A stretch of DNA of 40,690 nt from an uncultured Bacteroidales bacterium (GTDB lineage Bacteria; Bacteroidota; Bacteroidia; Bacteroidales; Paludibacteraceae): the NCBI GenBank assembly GCA_937872735.1, contig CALMUD010000164.1:1-40690 (forward strand), given 5' to 3'. A program made the position numbers and the translations under genes. The notes under the pieces were generated by a model that saw only the letters and a list, made by a program, of their open reading frames with translations, made no database searches and was not told the origin of the DNA. Shown here piece by piece: positions 18,401 to 26,026 of the stretch; position 1 is the stretch's first letter; every line of letters begins with the position of its first letter.

Positions 18401-19100
18401 TAAATCGCAGCGGGAGTTGGCTTGGAGAGATATGGCCAGGCGTATAGCTCATGAAATAAAGAATCCGTTGACTCCTATGAAATTGAGTGTGCAGTTGGCT
18501 TTGCGTAAGAAGCAGCTTGATCCTGAACATTTTGATGAGTATTTCCAGAAAACAGCCAGATTGCTCATCGAGCAGATTGACAATTTGTCTCGTATTGCTT
18601 CTGAATTTTCTACTTTTGCCAAGAATACCATAACGGTGCGTGAGGAAGTTAATTTGGCAGAAAAGGTGGTTTCGGTGGAAAGTCTGTTTGAAAACAATCC
18701 TGAGGGAGTACAGTTTTCCCTTAATATGCATGGCATTGAAGAGGCTAAGGTATGGACAGATGGCAAGCAGATACTCCAAGTATTCAACAATCTGTTCCGG
18801 AATGCCATACAGGCTATACCTGAAGGACAAGAAGGCAAAGTTGAGGTCGATTTCAGTGTTGTTGACGAAAATGTGCTTTTGCGTATTCGCGATAATGGTT
18901 GTGGAATACCGGAAGAAAACAGGGAAAGCATTTTCCAGCCTAATTTTACAACCAAAACGAGTGGAATGGGGTTGGGCTTGTCCATTGTCAAGACTATTAT
19001 CAATCAGTCGGGTGGCGATATTTGGCTGGAGAGTGAAGTGGGTGTCGGCACCACTTTCTTTATCCGTATACCTCTTGTCAAGCCTGGTGAGACCTCGTAG
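15408..19100 (+). CDS. Large multi-pass sensor histidine kinase (NtrY-like)
   Basis: This is a 1230-residue membrane kinase. A first helix at about 13-35 is followed by a ~180-residue extracytoplasmic region. Then comes a block of about seven membrane helices (roughly 215-465), a second large outer region to about 720, and further helices near 725-745, 770-795 and 930-955. HAMP follows (GSRLAKPISLLALKFREVKLTGT), then HisKA with H1015 in RRIAHEIKNPLTPMK and HATPase with N-box NNLFRNAIQAI, DNGCGIPEENR and TKTSGMGLGLS. There is no receiver, so an unlinked response regulator must exist. The HEIKNPLTPMKLSVQ block is typical of NtrY-type kinases, but no nitrogen genes are nearby and the stimulus is unknown. 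Likely co-transcribed with rlmH. Confidence 0.92.
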   Translation: MSSDSDTTLISRGRLLRLLAAFAVFVALGVAFNYMYYRFSDHELDVKHFSNTLHEREAYADAELKKIRTRVNQNGLWNVAHDQHIYDESEKNNVAFFIFDKADPVFWSSNAIDVRSGGEVPYQKIFYLITRNSFCIGTQCADSRYRYVALIKVKRKIYPRRDSPQNTFMPGFDMPDYVSIVERSEPGSIPVSSINGTYLFSLRNTAVSNPSPVLRYACMASMLVAFVLMVLIVSRLVSFVRRGAVSWPVVAALLFVFLAVLFLMSYFQWPEILFDSGFFSPIYYASDFAPSLGHLVLFTLFVGAYFFVILGMHIPLNVRLDTSGRRMFFLVVSQLLSLVFFLGVYYLSLNLIYNSSMDVAVSYIQEISSVTVTSIFLLLSWFSLFLYVTWMLVTHFQQNVSLLSILLSRGVLLLLLAVLVPLIGSSSDWVGLASYGIITVFIDVFCHFFKRRHLSLVSILAFLSINSVVSICYVHCEVRNSDRYQMLAENMTDGQSMQQDAMAESLMESNSRLIMFDTQLHQLVITDTTPQRVANVEKYLVDKYFDGFWDKYEVDVQILPPGHPFRVRKSAFGASQFFYPGFIESECIRISQSSFYLNSRNDIPLSYIGVFELPHSEVLYILFYPNLSYNRTYSPEPTRHGRVMDVAMAKYNEGQLIYLSGEFHYPSTSTWIPNVRKRKFHFYSGDYVHFVSRFAGSNGYVVVSKQEHRSYSYFIFLSYLCALYVIVALSVMAILRFGKRKREQTHSIITRLQLWLLIPLLFCFLVTGSLSVWFFTSQFEKRQIEDLGFRAASIQQNLQMQVGEASTLASVNQTALSQQLKELSNLFHTDIILYDDFGGQVTSSRSTYLSERRRTSRLMNPVPKFNSSSSDYFRQEHRMGVDVLSFYTRLYNRRNQPVGYVNILSSSGAQQMRNEIFNLLVIIIDIYLVIVLLSVVVTWLTGSRLAKPISLLALKFREVKLTGTNAKIEYPDNDELGALVAQYNVMVDQLQQSAEKLAKSQRELAWRDMARRIAHEIKNPLTPMKLSVQLALRKKQLDPEHFDEYFQKTARLLIEQIDNLSRIASEFSTFAKNTITVREEVNLAEKVVSVESLFENNPEGVQFSLNMHGIEEAKVWTDGKQILQVFNNLFRNAIQAIPEGQEGKVEVDFSVVDENVLLRIRDNGCGIPEENRESIFQPNFTTKTSGMGLGLSIVKTIINQSGGDIWLESEVGVGTTFFIRIPLVKPGETS

Positions 19101-19126
19101 TCAATGCCAGATTGACGGAGACAAAT

Positions 19127-19166
19127 AAAGCGCAGTTGCCACGGCAGCTGCGCTTTATCTTTTTTG
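19127..19166 (+). terminator. Intrinsic terminator after the histidine kinase gene
   Basis: AAAGCGCAGTTGCC (19127-19140) pairs with GGCAGCTGCGCTTT (19143-19156), one G-U pair, followed by ATCTTTTTT. It may also act on the convergent PspC gene, whose stop is at 19175. Confidence 0.8.
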
Positions 19167-19174
19167 TCTGTCAA

Positions 19175-19435
19175 TTAATGAATGGAGGAGCCGTTGGTGT
19201 TGGTACCTGAGATGTTGCCGTTGGTACCTGAGATGTTGCCGTCTATATTGTTATTGTCTGGTTCGGGCATAGCAAACCAGCAAACCAAATATGCAACCAA
19301 GGTTATACCACCTAGAAAAGCCAAAACGGCCCATGCAACCCTGACCATGGTGGGGTCTACCCCGAAATATTCGGCTACACCGGCTGCAACTCCTGAAATC
19401 TTTTTGTCTTTTGATTTTATCAATTTCTTTTCCAT
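19175..19435 (-). CDS. PspC domain protein with repetitive C-terminal tail
   Basis: This 86-residue small inner-membrane protein of the phage-shock PspC family has KKISGVAAGVAEYFGVDPTMVRVAWAVLAFLGGITLVAYLVCWFAMP, which covers the PspC helix and one or two membrane helices. PspC proteins sense or counter envelope stress; no pspA, pspB or pspF is nearby. The start MEKKLIKSKDKK (ATG at 19433-19435) is preferred over an upstream in-frame ATG because it matches the family. The tail after MPEPDNNNIDGNISGTN contains two copies of a 7-residue unit (NISGTNG/NISGTNT) encoded by a perfect 21-bp tandem repeat. Confidence 0.85.
   Translation of the reverse strand: MEKKLIKSKDKKISGVAAGVAEYFGVDPTMVRVAWAVLAFLGGITLVAYLVCWFAMPEPDNNNIDGNISGTNGNISGTNTNGSSIH
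19200..19241 (-). repeat. Perfect 21-bp tandem duplication in a PspC gene
   Basis: Two identical 21-base units (19200-19220 and 19221-19241) lie in frame in the 3' end of the PspC gene and encode two GNISGTN heptads. A slippage-prone site that can vary length without breaking the frame. Confidence 0.9.
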
Positions 19436-19487
19436 CTCTTTATTATTTAAATTTTTGCTAAAATACATCATTTTTGTAAATCAGACA

Positions 19488-19520
19488 ATAAAAAAGGCTG
19501 CGTTTGTGGCGCAGCCTTCT
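19488..19520 (-). terminator. Intrinsic terminator of the second PspC gene
   Basis: AAGGCTGCG (19494-19502) pairs with CGCAGCCTT (19510-19518); the minus strand continues with six T. It lies 20 bases past the stop of the PspC gene at 19541 and separates it from the first PspC gene. Confidence 0.8.
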
Positions 19521-19540
19521 ATTTTAAAGGTTATTTACTT

Positions 19541-19753
19541 TCAAGCACATTTTGCCTCGCGGTTCTTTACCATCGCGAACATCAGAATGATGTATGCTAC
19601 AATTCCAGGGGCAAAAAATGTTGCCACTGTGAACACTGCGTACGCTATGCGTGCCAGGTTCACGTCTATGTCAAAGTATTCAGCCAATCCGGCTATTACA
19701 CCTGCAACTTTGACATCTGCTGAGAGTTTGAACTCCTTCTTACCTGTCTCCAT
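19541..19753 (-). CDS. PspC domain protein, short form
   Basis: This 70-residue inner-membrane protein has the PspC signature (LSADVKVAGVIAGLAEYFDIDVNLARIAYAVFTVATFFAPGIVAYIILMFAM). It is almost all PspC domain: an N-terminal amphipathic segment, then two predicted membrane helices. It is a paralogue of the gene at 19175 (shared GVxAGxAEYFxxD and ArxAyAV) but lacks the repetitive tail. The envelope-stress role is inferred from the family. Its promoter region contains a 16-bp perfect palindrome. Confidence 0.87.
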   Translation of the reverse strand: METGKKEFKLSADVKVAGVIAGLAEYFDIDVNLARIAYAVFTVATFFAPGIVAYIILMFAMVKNREAKCA

Positions 19754-19811
19754 AAGCTTAATATTTAATTAGTTTAAAACACTTCGGGATGTTTCCATCC
19801 TTTTTACACTG

Positions 19812-19835
19812 CAAATATATATGTTTTAAAACATA
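19812..19835 (-). promoter_or_regulatory. PspC promoter -7 element with adjoining 16-bp palindrome
   Basis: Minus-strand TATATTTG (19812-19819) fits the -7 consensus. Directly upstream, where the -33/-7 spacer would lie, is the perfect palindrome TATGTTTTAAAACATA (19820-19835). A dimeric regulator bound there would block or modulate the promoter. The remainder of 19754-19950 shows no gene. Confidence 0.5.
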
Positions 19836-19950
19836 ATTGTATAACATTTTATGTTAAATCTTCTTGTGGAGTTCTTTTTTCTTTCTGTCGTAATGTTTTC
19901 GTAATGGGTTTGTCTTATCTTGACTGAAAAAGAGGGAAATACGTCTTATA

Positions 19951-21129
19951 TTATTTTTGTTTTTCAGCGCATTGCACATTGCCGTTTTTCAGATTCACTC
20001 TGAAAGTACAAGGCATCAATGTTCCTTCTGTATTTCCTTTATGGTGTATCTGCAGTACATCAGCGTTGATGTTGATACTTGTTATAAGGTCTTCGCGTAG
20101 CGGAGCATATTGTGTGAAGTCGACCCATGCAACAAAATATTTGTTTTGCTGTTTATCGTGGGCGATTATGCTAAGAGTTCCTTCATATCCTGGCAGGCTT
20201 TTACCCTCTACCACAATGGCTTCAAATAGTCGCCCTCCATCTATGTGGGTAGTGGTTTGCAGCTTGGCCATGCCGTTGTATGTTTGCTCGTCAATGCTCT
20301 TGAATGCTGCCTTCTTGATGTTTTTCAAGTTTTTGCGTGAAATGTAGCCGTATCTTTTTCCTGCAGTAAATTCATCAAGTGTCTCCTTGAATCCTTTGTT
20401 CTGAGGGAGTGGTTCCTCTTTCTGTGCGTTTTGGCTGGTCATGACGCCATTCCGTCGGTCGGTCAGCCATTGCAGCACCAGTTTGTCATTGTCGTCAGCT
20501 ACTTTTGGTCTGCTTTCACCTGTAATGCTGGTCTTGTTTTCTCCATATTGGGTTTCGTTGACCTTGTATATCATAGGTTTCCGGTAGGCAATGTCGTAGA
20601 GGTAGAATACGTCCTCGCAGTCGCTGGAACCATAATTGCCTGGCGTGTACCCCCAATAATGGAAATAGAGGTACTGTTTGTTGCCGATGTTCACAATTTG
20701 GGCTTTCCCTTTCAGTTTCAGGGCATAGTCGCTCTCATCGTCAGCTTTGGTTTCGGCAATTATCTTGTTGTTCTTGTCAAAAATAAGAATACTGAAAGGA
20801 GTTTTGGTCAGGTTGCTGTTGTAGCTTGTATCCTGTGCGTCGTAGGTGCCAAACCACGTCAAACCCACATTCAGCTGTTTCCCGTTGATGTTCAGACTTG
20901 CAGCCTTTACTACAATGGCATCAGGGTCGGAATAATGACTTTTGAAAGCCTCGTAAAGTGAGGTGGAATCTGATTGACTGGATAATCTGTCGCCCAGTGT
21001 ATCCTTTTGCCAAGGGGCACCATTCTGTTTTTTCAGGTTTCCCTGCATCTGGTTGCGTTTACACGATGTTGGCATTGCCAAAGCCAATAGGGCCGCAAGG
21101 GCTATGGTCATGTATTTTGATTTGTTCAT
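19951..21129 (-). CDS. Putative lipoprotein of unknown function
   Basis: I do not recognise this 392-residue protein. The N-terminus is a lipoprotein signal with a plausible lipobox ending MPTSC (Cys at residue 23), placing the mature protein on a membrane facing the periplasm or outside. A Gln/Asn/Lys-rich linker follows. Then comes a beta-rich region with many Tyr and Trp residues (residues 80-230: LTWFGTYDAQD, LYFHYWGYTPGNYGSSDCEDVFYLYD), and an alpha/beta part with KRYGYISRKNLKNIKKAAF near 260-285. Pattern spacing suggests beta-propeller or beta-sandwich folds, but no catalytic motif stands out. It is monocistronic, with 197 bases to the PspC gene downstream. Confidence 0.82.
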   Translation of the reverse strand: MNKSKYMTIALAALLALAMPTSCKRNQMQGNLKKQNGAPWQKDTLGDRLSSQSDSTSLYEAFKSHYSDPDAIVVKAASLNINGKQLNVGLTWFGTYDAQDTSYNSNLTKTPFSILIFDKNNKIIAETKADDESDYALKLKGKAQIVNIGNKQYLYFHYWGYTPGNYGSSDCEDVFYLYDIAYRKPMIYKVNETQYGENKTSITGESRPKVADDNDKLVLQWLTDRRNGVMTSQNAQKEEPLPQNKGFKETLDEFTAGKRYGYISRKNLKNIKKAAFKSIDEQTYNGMAKLQTTTHIDGGRLFEAIVVEGKSLPGYEGTLSIIAHDKQQNKYFVAWVDFTQYAPLREDLITSININADVLQIHHKGNTEGTLMPCTFRVNLKNGNVQCAEKQK

Positions 21130-21379
21130 CCTATTCTGAAGTTTATACTTTCTATCCGTCTCTATGTTTCGTTTTTATATATTTTGGCAAAATAATAATA
21201 AATGGAAGGACTGACAAAAAAATATCACAATTTTTTTATATTTTTTGTTGATGTCAATCTTTGTACCTTCTCTTTTTGACGGATTGTCAATCAGTTCTGT
21301 TTCTGTATTCACACCACGTCCGTTGTTTACTGTCAATAATTTTTGTTATTTTGTAGTCAATATAATTGAGAGTAATATT

Positions 21380-22027
21380 ATGGGAAGAATAAAAGCGGTG
21401 GTTTTTGATATGGATGGCACATTGGTCAATTCATTGCAAGACCTTGCAGACAGCGCTAATGCGGCAGTTGCCGAGCAAGGTTTTCCTATCCATTCGATGG
21501 AAAAGGTGCGCCAGTTTGTGGGCGACGGGGTGCGTATGTTGATCAAGCGTTCATTGCCAGCCACGGTGTCGGATGTTGTTGTTGATTCTTGTTTGTCCCG
21601 TTTTCGTGAGATATATGAAGTGAATAAGCTTAACCATACGGGGCCGTATGAGGGAATGCTGCCTTTGCTCGATTCTCTCAGGGCCAAAGGAATCCTTACG
21701 GGGGTATTGTCAAATAAATATGATTTGGCGGTGAAACAGATATCCTCCCGTCTATTTCCTGGCAAGCTGGATTTGGCGGTTGGTGAAAGCTCAATTATTC
21801 CCCGCAAGCCTAATCCTGCCGGACTTGAGTTCTCTTTGCACACACTAGGCGTATCCGCATCTGAAGCTCTCTATGTGGGAGATTCGGACGTGGATATGCT
21901 CACGGCCTCCAATGCGGGTGTCGAGTCTGTCGGTGTTCTTTGGGGGTTCCGTTCCAAACAGGTTCTGCTAGGGGCAGGCGCATGTCATATCGTAAATGAA
22001 CCCTCTGAAATCTTACAGCTTGTTTGA
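21380..22027 (+). CDS. HAD-family phosphatase, phosphoglycolate phosphatase-like
   Basis: This 215-residue cytoplasmic hydrolase has FDMDGTLVNS at residues 9-18 (two catalytic aspartates, D10 and D12), an alpha-helical cap (about 20-90, with FVGDGVRMLIKRSLP), GVLSNKYDLAVKQI (motif II Ser/Asn), RKPNPAGLEF (motif III Lys) and YVGDSDVDMLTASNAG (motif IV). The cap type and length match Gph/PGP-like subfamily IA enzymes, which dephosphorylate phosphoglycolate or similar small phosphates; the substrate is not certain. ATG 21380 is chosen because MGRIKAVVFDMDG is the family N-terminus; the frame stays open 45 codons upstream, but that extension looks non-coding. Confidence 0.88.
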   Translation: MGRIKAVVFDMDGTLVNSLQDLADSANAAVAEQGFPIHSMEKVRQFVGDGVRMLIKRSLPATVSDVVVDSCLSRFREIYEVNKLNHTGPYEGMLPLLDSLRAKGILTGVLSNKYDLAVKQISSRLFPGKLDLAVGESSIIPRKPNPAGLEFSLHTLGVSASEALYVGDSDVDMLTASNAGVESVGVLWGFRSKQVLLGAGACHIVNEPSEILQLV

Positions 22028-22078
22028 TAAACAACTGGCAATCAATACCTCTGGGATATGTTTCTTTTTAGCCTGATA

Positions 22079-22390
22079 TTATAGAGACTCTCCTTCTGTA
22101 GACTTGTCGCCATCTGTTTCATTTATTGGACCGATTCCGTTAATAAAGCTGATAACATCGTTTAATCCGCTGGTGAATTTTTCAAAGTCCTCTTGGTAAA
22201 GGAAAACCTTGTGGTGTTCAAACGATACGCTTTCTCCATTTTCTCCTCCAATTTTCTTTTTACTTTCGGTGATTGATAAAAAATAATCCCCTTTGAAGTT
22301 TTGTTTTGCATCCAAATAGTAGATTCGTTTACCAGCCTTCACAGCGCGTGAATAAATGATATCTTCCTCTTTGTTTTTTAGTTCGTTCAT
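22079..22390 (-). CDS. DUF3276 (PUR-alpha-like) nucleic-acid-binding protein
   Basis: This 103-residue cytoplasmic protein has one PUR repeat: IIYSRAVKAGKRIYYLDAKQNFKGDYFLSITESKKK, then VSFEHHKVFLYQEDFEKFTSGL. The DUF3276 family is the bacterial relative of PUR-alpha and the Borrelia BpuR protein, which bind single-stranded DNA or RNA and regulate genes. Binding targets here are unknown. It is monocistronic, with a good promoter at 22420-22450, and is convergent with the HAD gene across a 51-base gap in which I see no hairpin. Confidence 0.87.
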   Translation of the reverse strand: MNELKNKEEDIIYSRAVKAGKRIYYLDAKQNFKGDYFLSITESKKKIGGENGESVSFEHHKVFLYQEDFEKFTSGLNDVISFINGIGPINETDGDKSTEGESL

Positions 22391-22419
22391 AATCTTAGTT
22401 AAAAGTCATTTTGTTTAAT

Positions 22420-22450
22420 CAAATGTAAACAAATAATGGCAAATAACAAA
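22420..22450 (-). promoter_or_regulatory. Promoter of the DUF3276 gene
   Basis: Minus strand: TTTG (22447-22450), a 19-base spacer, TACATTTG (22420-22427). This is a near-ideal match to the Bacteroidetes consensus, with transcription starting near 22413 and a leader of about 23 bases. Confidence 0.72.
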
Positions 22451-22468
22451 CAATATGAACGCCTATTT

Positions 22469-24472
22469 TTATCTTTTGTTTTTTCTTGTATTGTTGTTTC
22501 TTCTGCTGTTTTCCCAACTTGCTTTATCCTCTCTTTTGTAAGTGCGTTGTTTATAGTCGTTGCGTCCTTGCTTGTTATTGTGTGCGGAGGTGGCATGGTG
22601 GGGCATTGGCTCGTTTTCGCTTCTTTCCGCCGAGTTTCTGTCAAACAACCGGTCTATCAAGTCTGTCCGGTTCATTTTTCTTAATTCTCTTGTGATCTGA
22701 TTCCGATATTCACCCTTATACCAAAAAAAGAATTGCCTTTGGGCCAGTTTTTCTTCTTTCTCTTTTGCCGTATACACTTTCTCTAGTGTGTATGGGTGCA
22801 GCCCAGTGTAATACATTTCAGTGGAGAGGGTGAGCGGGGTAGGAGTGAAGTCTTGTACTTGTTCCAAGTGGAAGTCTAGCTGCTTGGTAAGGCAAGCCAA
22901 TTCAGCCATATCTTCCAGCTTGCATCCAGGATGACTGGATATGAAGTAGGGTATCAACTGTTGATTCAGATGATACTTTTTGTTAGTAGCGTCAAATATC
23001 CGTTTGAATTCGTAAAACATGCTGAAAGGTGGTTTGCGCATCATTTTCAGCACTTCGCTGGAAGTATGTTCAGGAGCTACCTTCAGTCGGCCAGATACGT
23101 GATTGGCTATCAGTTCCTCCATATATTTTCGATGGCTCTCGTTTACTTTCTCATCAGCATCGGGTGTCAACAGCAAGTCGTAACGGATGCCGCTGCCAAT
23201 AAACGATTTCTTGATTTCTGGCAGCGCGTCAACGGCGTGATAAAGATTGAGCAGCTCGGTGTGGTCGGTGTTTAGATTCTTACAGACGTTTGGCTGTATA
23301 CAGGAGAGTCGGCAACACTTGTCGCAAATCTTTAAATCCTTGCCTCGCATCTTATACATATTAGCCGAAGGCCCTCCCAAATCGCTCAGATAGCCTTTGA
23401 AATCGGGCATGTCTGTTACCTTTTTCACTTCCCGCATTATTGATTCGCGTGAACGGGATACGATGTGACGGCCCTGGTGGGCTGATATGGTACAGAAGGA
23501 GCATCCTCCAAAACATCCTCGATGAATGTTGATGGAAAATTTTATCATCTCGTAGGCTGGAATGGTTTTCCCCTTGTATTTGGGGTGGGGCAGCCGCGTG
23601 AATGGTAAATCGTATGTGGCATCCAGTATTTTACTCTCCATGGGTGGGTAAGGCGGATTGATTACTACTGCACTTTGTGAGTCAATGGACTGCACTATGC
23701 GGCGGGCATGTATTTTGTTCGACTCCTCTTCTACTATTCTGAAGTTTTTGGCTTGTTTTGTTTTGTCGCTCAAGCACTCTTCATGACTGAACAATCTGAC
23801 AGTTTCAGTGCCTTCATATTCAGGAATGGAATCCGGTTCTGACAGATAAGCGCACTGTGGTATGTCGTGCATTTCGCTTATTTTTTTGCCTTCTTTGGCC
23901 TGCTTTACAATTTCTTTTAGTGGCAGTTCCCCCATACCGTATACCAGCAGGTCGGCCTTGCTGTCTTTCAGTATGCAAGGTTTCAGTTCATTGTCCCAGT
24001 AATCGTAGTGGGTGACCCTACGCAATGAGGCTTCGATACCGCCTATCACGATAGGAACATCAGGAAAAATGTTTTTCAGTATATTGGCGTAGACGATAGT
24101 GGCGCGGTCGGGACGGAATCCTGCCATGCCGTTTGGTGAATAGGCATCATCGGATCTCAGTCGCCGGTTGGCGGTATAGTGATTCACCATGGAATCCATG
24201 CAACCGGCCGATATGGCAAAGAACAGACGGGGCTTGCCGAGCTTTTTGAAGTCGCGCAAGTCATCTCTCCAGTTGGGTTGAGGTACAATGGCCACTCTCA
24301 GTCCATAACTCTCGAGCAGGCGGCCCACTACGGCACCAGCAAACGAAGGATGGTCGATGTAGGCGTCTCCCGAAAAGAGAATGACATCCACATAATCCCA
24401 ATTTCTGATTTCCAATTCCCTTTTGGTAGTTGGTAAAAAGTCGGTAAGTTGCACTTGATTGTCTGTCGTCAT
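22469..24472 (-). CDS. YgiQ family radical SAM protein
   Basis: This 667-residue cytoplasmic iron-sulfur protein matches the YgiQ family (UPF0313). The N-terminal domain carries DYVDVILFSGDAYIDHPSFAGAVVGRLLE. The radical SAM cluster motif C320-x3-C324-x2-C327 is in HRGCFGGCSFCTISAHQGR. A second Cys group (CDKCCRLSCIQPNVC) and the C-terminal QVQDFTPTPLTLSTEMYYTG follow. The family's reaction is not established. The chosen ATG (24470-24472) starts MTTDNQVQL; an in-frame start 12 codons upstream would sit inside the gapA terminator and is rejected. The C-terminal tail is Asn/Arg/Lys-rich and looks disordered. Confidence 0.93.
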   Translation of the reverse strand: MTTDNQVQLTDFLPTTKRELEIRNWDYVDVILFSGDAYIDHPSFAGAVVGRLLESYGLRVAIVPQPNWRDDLRDFKKLGKPRLFFAISAGCMDSMVNHYTANRRLRSDDAYSPNGMAGFRPDRATIVYANILKNIFPDVPIVIGGIEASLRRVTHYDYWDNELKPCILKDSKADLLVYGMGELPLKEIVKQAKEGKKISEMHDIPQCAYLSEPDSIPEYEGTETVRLFSHEECLSDKTKQAKNFRIVEEESNKIHARRIVQSIDSQSAVVINPPYPPMESKILDATYDLPFTRLPHPKYKGKTIPAYEMIKFSINIHRGCFGGCSFCTISAHQGRHIVSRSRESIMREVKKVTDMPDFKGYLSDLGGPSANMYKMRGKDLKICDKCCRLSCIQPNVCKNLNTDHTELLNLYHAVDALPEIKKSFIGSGIRYDLLLTPDADEKVNESHRKYMEELIANHVSGRLKVAPEHTSSEVLKMMRKPPFSMFYEFKRIFDATNKKYHLNQQLIPYFISSHPGCKLEDMAELACLTKQLDFHLEQVQDFTPTPLTLSTEMYYTGLHPYTLEKVYTAKEKEEKLAQRQFFFWYKGEYRNQITRELRKMNRTDLIDRLFDRNSAERSENEPMPHHATSAHNNKQGRNDYKQRTYKREDKASWENSRRNNNTRKNKR

Positions 24473-24479
24473 GATGTTG

Positions 24480-24487
24480 CAAAAATA
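24480..24487 (-). promoter_or_regulatory. Putative -7 element for the ygiQ-like gene
   Basis: Minus-strand TATTTTTG matches TAnnTTTG and ends only 8 bases before the start codon. If it is used, the transcript would begin at or within a base or two of the ATG. No -33 box is evident. Confidence 0.35.
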
Positions 24488-24488
24488 C

Positions 24489-24522
24489 ACAAAAAAACGG
24501 GAGCGCATTACTGCGTTCCCGT
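24489..24522 (-). terminator. Intrinsic terminator of gapA
   Basis: ACGGGAGCGCA (24497-24507) pairs with TGCGTTCCCGT (24512-24522), one G-U pair. The minus strand continues with a long T-run, 24 bases past the gapA stop. Confidence 0.87.
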
Positions 24523-24545
24523 CATATTATGGTAAATTCTATAAA

Positions 24546-25574
<1,029 letters not shown>

Positions 25575-25611
25575 TTATATTAATAAAAAGTTTTGTGTTG
25601 TCTCTTTCTTT

Positions 25612-25657
25612 TGAAGTTCAATATAAAACATCAGGCTGATTGTTCTACCTGATGTTT
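25612..25657 (-). terminator. Probable terminator of the small lipoprotein pair
   Basis: AAACATCAGG (25626-25635) pairs perfectly with CCTGATGTTT (25648-25657); on the minus strand TTTATATT follows. The stem overlaps the stop codon of the downstream micro-lipoprotein gene. The T-tail is imperfect, so some read-through into gapA is possible. Confidence 0.6.
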
Positions 25658-25771
25658 GGGAGCAATGTTGCCATAGCTGTTTTTGAAACATTTGCATTCA
25701 GACTTGCAACTGCTCATACCTGCTATTGCCAGCATCACCATTACCAATATGTTGAACATTCTACGCATCAT
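25631..25771 (-). CDS. Micro-lipoprotein 2 (46 residues), CKS-type
   Basis: Read by hand on the minus strand: ATGATGCGTAGA at its start gives MMRRMFNILVMVMLAIAG, then the lipobox GMSSC (Cys 22), then a 24-residue mature peptide CKSECKCFKNSYGNIAPKHQ and VEQSA, ending TGA at 25633-25631. It is therefore a signal peptide plus a very short Cys-rich peptide, presumably anchored by lipid in the outer or inner membrane. The start is 9 bases after the stop of the similar gene at 25781. No function is known to me. Confidence 0.68.
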   Translation of the reverse strand: MMRRMFNILVMVMLAIAGMSSCKSECKCFKNSYGNIAPKHQVEQSA

Positions 25772-25780
25772 TCGCGTCCG

Positions 25781-25924
25781 TTATGCCAATTCAGAAACTT
25801 CAGATTTTTCTACTTCGCCATAGTTGCGTTGTACACCTCCGTATCCAGGACATGTCTGTGATTTGCATGCACTAAACAAGGCTGCACAGATGGCAGCGAC
25901 GATAATCAGTTTTATTGCTTTCAT
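25781..25924 (-). CDS. Micro-lipoprotein 1 (47 residues), CKS-type
   Basis: Minus-strand ATG at 25924 begins MKAIKLIIVAAICAALFSAC; the lipobox LFSAC puts the lipidated Cys at residue 20. The mature 28-residue peptide starts CKSQTCPGYGGVQRNYGEVE and ends in SEVSELA before TAA. It shares CKS-x(1-2)-C, a central NYG/SYG-like block and a Val-Glu-rich tail with the following gene, so the two look like ancient duplicates. A -7 element at 25967-25974 is suitably placed. Confidence 0.7.
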   Translation of the reverse strand: MKAIKLIIVAAICAALFSACKSQTCPGYGGVQRNYGEVEKSEVSELA

Positions 25925-25966
25925 CTTGTTCTATGTGAATATTGTGTTTTTTTTATTATTCCTTTG

Positions 25967-25974
25967 CAAAAATA
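25967..25974 (-). promoter_or_regulatory. Putative -7 element for the micro-lipoprotein genes
   Basis: Minus-strand TATTTTTG matches TAnnTTTG, 43 bases before the start codon. No -33 box seen. Confidence 0.4.
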
Positions 25975-26026
25975 ATCAATTTTAGCTTATTCTGTTACTC
26001 TATTCTCTCTTTTTTTATTTCTTTTT

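Noticed and set aside
18204-18830. 208-codon open frame antisense to the histidine kinase gene
   Set aside because: Overlaps the conserved HAMP/HisKA/HATPase coding region; composition is that of a shadow frame.
25640-25861. 73-codon plus-strand frame at the micro-lipoprotein locus
   Set aside because: The minus strand carries two well-formed lipoprotein genes here; the plus frame lacks any signal or motif.
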